Position numbers and translations under genes: made by a program. Below, piece after piece: positions 6,581 through 8,837 of a stretch of DNA of 8,837 bases. Each line of letters starts with the position of its first letter. The first letter of the stretch is position 1. Below the pieces are notes generated by a model that searched no databases, was not told where the DNA came from, and saw only the letters and a program-made list of their open reading frames with translations. Where the stretch lies: the NCBI GenBank assembly GCA_964616395.1, contig CAZTUT010000126.1:1-8837 (forward strand), given 5' to 3'. This DNA is from JALHMQ01 sp964616395 (GTDB lineage Bacteria; Pseudomonadota; Gammaproteobacteria; Burkholderiales; Burkholderiaceae_F).

Positions 6581-6584
6581 GAGG
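6581..6584 (+). promoter_or_regulatory. Ribosome binding site of dsbA
   Basis: GAGG (in GAGGTAACG) ends 9 nt before the ATG at 6594 and lies in an unusually AT-rich stretch (6541-6596). CTGACC (6549-6554) and TTAAAT (6572-6577), 17 bp apart, resemble a promoter, but the start point would fall in the ribosome site, so I do not call it. Confidence 0.6.
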
Positions 6585-6593
6585 TAACGAAAG

Positions 6594-7247
6594 ATGTCCA
6601 AGCCCATCCGACTTGATCGCCGTCACCTGATCGCCGCCACGCTGGCGCTGCCGCTGGTCGCGCATGCGCAGGGCAAGGGCGCCCAGCCGGTCGAGTTGCG
6701 CGACTATCGGCCGGTCGTGCCGGCGCAGCGTGTCGACGGCAACCGGATCGAGGTGCTGGAGTTCTTCCAGTACAGCTGCCGGCACTGCTTCGCGTTCAAT
6801 CCCGATCTCGAGCGCTGGAAGAAGACGCTGCCCGCCGATGTCGAGTTCAAGCGCATCTCGATCAACTGGAATGAGGAAACCGTCAATCACACGCGGATGT
6901 ACTACGCGCTCGAGGCGCTGAACCGGCTCGACGTGCACGAGAAGGTGTTCTCCGCGCTCCACAATACCCGTCGCTCCCTGCTCGATCCGAAGGAGATCAC
7001 TGCCTTCATGGCCAATAACGGCATCGACAGCGCGCGCTGGAACGAGACCTTCGCCTCGTTCGGCGTCAACTCGCGCGTCAGCCGGGCCGGCCAGATCTGG
7101 CGCGCCTACAAGATCGACGGCACGCCCGCGATGGCGGTCGACGGCAAGTTCATCACCTCGCCGTCGATGGTCAGCTCGCGCGAAGGCACGCTCGCCGTGC
7201 TCGACTTCCTGATCGCCCGCGCCCGAACCGAACGCGGCCGCAAGTAA
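6594..7247 (+). CDS. dsbA: Periplasmic thiol:disulfide oxidoreductase, DsbA-like, CRHC active site
   Basis: 217 aa. DsbA introduces disulfides into exported proteins and is reoxidised by DsbB. The signal peptide is about 1-25 with cleavage after 'VAHA'. The thioredoxin fold begins 'NRIEVLEFFQYSCRHCFAFNPDLERW'; the catalytic pair is C62-R63-H64-C65. The usual DsbA dipeptide is Pro-His, so Arg at the first position is a real variant (codon CGG, 6780-6782). The helical insertion follows, and the fold closes with the cis-Pro loop 'IDGTPAMAVDGKF' (T177-P178). Length and layout are normal. The N-terminus 'LDRRHLIAATLALP' contains a pair of arginines before the hydrophobic core, resembling a Tat signal. 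It sits between the SPOR gene and the SDR gene, the usual dsbA neighbourhood in this group. No terminator follows. Confidence 0.9.
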   Translation: MSKPIRLDRRHLIAATLALPLVAHAQGKGAQPVELRDYRPVVPAQRVDGNRIEVLEFFQYSCRHCFAFNPDLERWKKTLPADVEFKRISINWNEETVNHTRMYYALEALNRLDVHEKVFSALHNTRRSLLDPKEITAFMANNGIDSARWNETFASFGVNSRVSRAGQIWRAYKIDGTPAMAVDGKFITSPSMVSSREGTLAVLDFLIARARTERGRK

Positions 7248-7248
7248 G

Positions 7249-7273
7249 AAATCGGGGTCAGGTACATATTTTT
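7249..7273. repeat. Single copy of a REP/RAYT-like motif (GGGGTCAGGTACATATTTTT)
   Basis: The dsbA-SDR gap (35 nt) consists mostly of AAATC followed by GGGGTCAGGTACATATTTTT, much more AT-rich than its flanks. I recognise this as close to short GGGGTCAG-type motifs that recur between genes in many Proteobacteria and accompany REP-associated tyrosine transposases. Only one copy is present here and no partner in inverted orientation, so the assignment rests on memory of the motif and not on repetition within the window. Confidence 0.5.
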
Positions 7274-7282
7274 CGCCGCGCG

Positions 7283-8056
7283 ATGAACGTCTTCCTGACC
7301 GGCGCATCGAGCGGCATCGGCGAGGCGCTGGCGCGCGAGTACGCGGCGCGCGGCGCCACGCTGGGGCTGGTGGCGCGGCGCGACAGCGTGCTTGCCGCCC
7401 TGGCCGCAGCGCTGCCGGGCCGGCACCACACCTACGCCTGTGACGTCACGGATCGCGACGCGCTGATCGCCGCCGCGCGCGCCTTCGAGGCCGCCACCGG
7501 GGGCGTCGACGTGGTGATCGCCAACGCCGGTATCTCCGAGGGTGTGCTGACCGAGTACTACGAGGACCTCGAGGCGTTCCGGCGCGTGATGGACACCAAC
7601 GTGCTGGCGCTTGCGCATACGTTCCATCCGTTCATCGCGCCGATGCGCACGCGCGGCCGCGGCACGCTGGTGGGCATTGCGAGTGTGGCCGGCATCCGCG
7701 GTCTGCCGGGCTCCGAGGCCTATTGCGCGTCGAAGGCGGCGGCCATCAGCTACTGCGAGAGCCTGCGGGTGGAACTGCGCCGCACCGGCGTGCGCGTGGT
7801 CACCGTGGCGCCGGGCTTCGTACGCACGCCGCTGACCGCGAAGAACCCGTACCGGATGCCGTTCCTGATGGAGCCAGCCGATTTCGCGCGACGGGCGGCC
7901 GACCGCATCGACGCCGGCACCAGCTATGCAGTGATCCCGTGGCAGATGGGCGTGGTGGCCAAGCTGCTGCGCGTGCTGCCCAACTGGGCGTTCGACCGGC
8001 TGATGGGCAACCGGCCCTACAAGCCGCGCAAGGCGAAGGACGCGCCGCCCGCATGA
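7283..8056 (+). CDS. Short-chain dehydrogenase/reductase (classical SDR)
   Basis: 257 aa, normal classical-SDR length. The nucleotide-binding glycine motif TGASSGIG is at 6-13, the adenine-site D54 in 'CDVTD', the NAG motif at 81-83, N106, and the catalytic S134, Y147 and K151 ('YCASK'). The stretch 'VAPGFVRTPLTAKNPYRMPF' (176-194) is the PG motif and substrate loop. Arg residues after the second strand ('LVARRDS', 29-35) suggest NADP(H) preference. The C-terminal tail 'KLLRVLPNWAFDRLMGNRPYKPRK' is basic and amphipathic and could touch the membrane, as in similar SDRs. Substrate unknown. The ATG at 7283 gives a complete first strand (MNVFLTGASSG); no Shine-Dalgarno is present. The stop codon overlaps the next start as ATGA (8053-8056). 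Confidence 0.92.
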   Translation: MNVFLTGASSGIGEALAREYAARGATLGLVARRDSVLAALAAALPGRHHTYACDVTDRDALIAAARAFEAATGGVDVVIANAGISEGVLTEYYEDLEAFRRVMDTNVLALAHTFHPFIAPMRTRGRGTLVGIASVAGIRGLPGSEAYCASKAAAISYCESLRVELRRTGVRVVTVAPGFVRTPLTAKNPYRMPFLMEPADFARRAADRIDAGTSYAVIPWQMGVVAKLLRVLPNWAFDRLMGNRPYKPRKAKDAPPA

Positions 8057-8837
8057 GCGCATCGGAGGTCGATCGGAGCGACGATCGCTGCACCGATGCG
8101 CTGGGCACGCGCCACGCGGCGCTCGGCGGCGCAGCGCGCATCGTCTCGCTGGTGCCGTCGATCACCGAACTGCTGTTCGACCTGGGCCTGGGCGCGCAGG
8201 TGGTTGGTCGCACCGGCTTCTGCATCCATCCGCGCGAACCGTTGCGCGCGGTGCCCAAGGTCGGCGGTACGAAGGACGTCGACCTGCGCAAGCTGCGCGC
8301 GCTGGCGCCCACGCACGTGATCGTCAACGTCGACGAAAACCGGCGCGAGGACGTGGAGGCGATGCGCGCCTTCGTGCCGAACATGGTGGTCACGCATCCG
8401 AACGCGCCCGAAGACAACCGCGCGCTGTACCGGCTGGCCGGCGCGCTGTTCGACCGCGAGCGCGAGGCGGACCGGCTGATCGAAGCACTCGATGCCGAGC
8501 TCGCGCAATGTGCGGCGCTCGCCCGCACACTCGCGCCGGAGCGCGTGCTCTACCTGTGCTGGAAGGACCCGTGGATGTCGGTGGCGGCCGACACCTACAT
8601 CGCGCGCACGCTGGCGGCGGTCGGCTGGCAGGTGTTGCACGAGGCCGGCGGCTTTGCCGGCGCGGCGCGCTATCCGGTGGTCGATCTCGACGAGGCGGTG
8701 CCGCGTGCGCAGCGCGTGCTGCTGTCGAGCGAGCCCTATCCATTCGGCGAGGCCGATGCGGCGGCGCTGCGCCAGCGCTATCCGGCAGCGACGATCGATC
8801 TGATCGATGCCGAGATGACGAGCTGGTACGGCTCGCG
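8053..8837 (+). CDS. BtuF-like helical-backbone metal receptor protein, no signal peptide, 3' end cut
   Basis: 261 full codons are open to the window edge. From residue 29 the protein reads 'RIVSLVPSITELLFDLGLGAQVVGRTGFCIHP', then 'VPKVGGTKDVDLRKLRALAPTHVIVNVDENR' (68-97), the beginning of the Peripla_BP_2 (BtuF/FhuD-type) fold, followed by the long linker helix (about 124-160) and the second lobe 'RVLYLCWKDPWMSVAADTYIARTLAAVGW' (164-192) and 'LLSSEPYPFG' (223-232). Relatives in Burkholderiales are annotated as cobalamin-binding or ABC substrate-binding proteins. Unlike BtuF it has no signal peptide: residues 1-28 are acidic/polar ('MSASEVDRSDDRCTDALGTRH'), so as read it would be cytosolic. 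It overlaps the SDR stop by four bases (ATGA), implying translational coupling; GAAGGA lies 12 nt upstream. No transporter subunit is in the window. Ligand unproven. Confidence 0.82.
   Translation, partial: MSASEVDRSDDRCTDALGTRHAALGGAARIVSLVPSITELLFDLGLGAQVVGRTGFCIHPREPLRAVPKVGGTKDVDLRKLRALAPTHVIVNVDENRREDVEAMRAFVPNMVVTHPNAPEDNRALYRLAGALFDREREADRLIEALDAELAQCAALARTLAPERVLYLCWKDPWMSVAADTYIARTLAAVGWQVLHEAGGFAGAARYPVVDLDEAVPRAQRVLLSSEPYPFGEADAAALRQRYPAATIDLIDAEMTSWYGS

Noticed and set aside
7106..8062. 318-codon minus-strand open frame opposite the SDR
   Set aside because: Antisense of an SDR with all catalytic motifs; no domain seen in the translation.

Overview
This is a GC-rich (about 70%) stretch of chromosome from a betaproteobacterium, most probably a member of the Burkholderiales. 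The argument rests on protein style, base composition and gene order: argS, then a membrane-anchored SPOR protein, then dsbA, then a short-chain dehydrogenase, all on one strand, is an order I know from Burkholderiales housekeeping DNA. A genus cannot be named from the window.

Layout. (1) 1-621: the 3' part of a ferritin-like / acyl-ACP-desaturase-like diiron protein, ending in a good intrinsic terminator (671-697). (2) 721-1770: a zinc-type (R. etli-type) L-asparaginase family protein. (3) 1885-2538, minus strand: a glyoxalase-like VOC protein, convergent with the asparaginase across a strong GC hairpin. (4) 2539-2668: a divergent promoter region holding a perfect 10-bp palindrome. (5) 2669-3136: a small META/HslJ-type lipoprotein. 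(6) 3190-3873, minus strand: an exported six-cysteine protein of unknown function, visibly poorer in GC than its surroundings and resembling the DUF6624 type. (7) 4122-5858: argS. (8) 5919-6497: SPOR-domain inner-membrane protein. (9) 6594-7247: DsbA-like thiol oxidase with an unusual CRHC active site. (10) 7283-8056: short-chain dehydrogenase/reductase. (11) 8053-8837: a BtuF-like metal-receptor-fold protein without a signal peptide, overlapping the SDR by four bases and running off the right edge. The last gene is open to the window end.

How the genes relate. The right half (argS to the BtuF-like gene) is a same-strand run of mostly conserved genes: translation, peptidoglycan-binding at the septum, periplasmic disulfide formation, and an SDR/BtuF-like pair that is probably translationally coupled. 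The left half is a mosaic of singly transcribed metabolic or envelope genes on alternating strands. Several genes lack a Shine-Dalgarno sequence and two of them (VOC, SPOR) have a -10-like hexamer 6-7 nt before the start codon, which suggests leaderless mRNAs.

I see no mobile element with a transposase, no RNA gene, no CRISPR and no defence system. The points most worth a second look are the CRHC DsbA, the signal-less BtuF-like protein, the low-GC exported unknown gene, and a repeat-like motif that fills the dsbA-SDR gap and may supply the SDR promoter.
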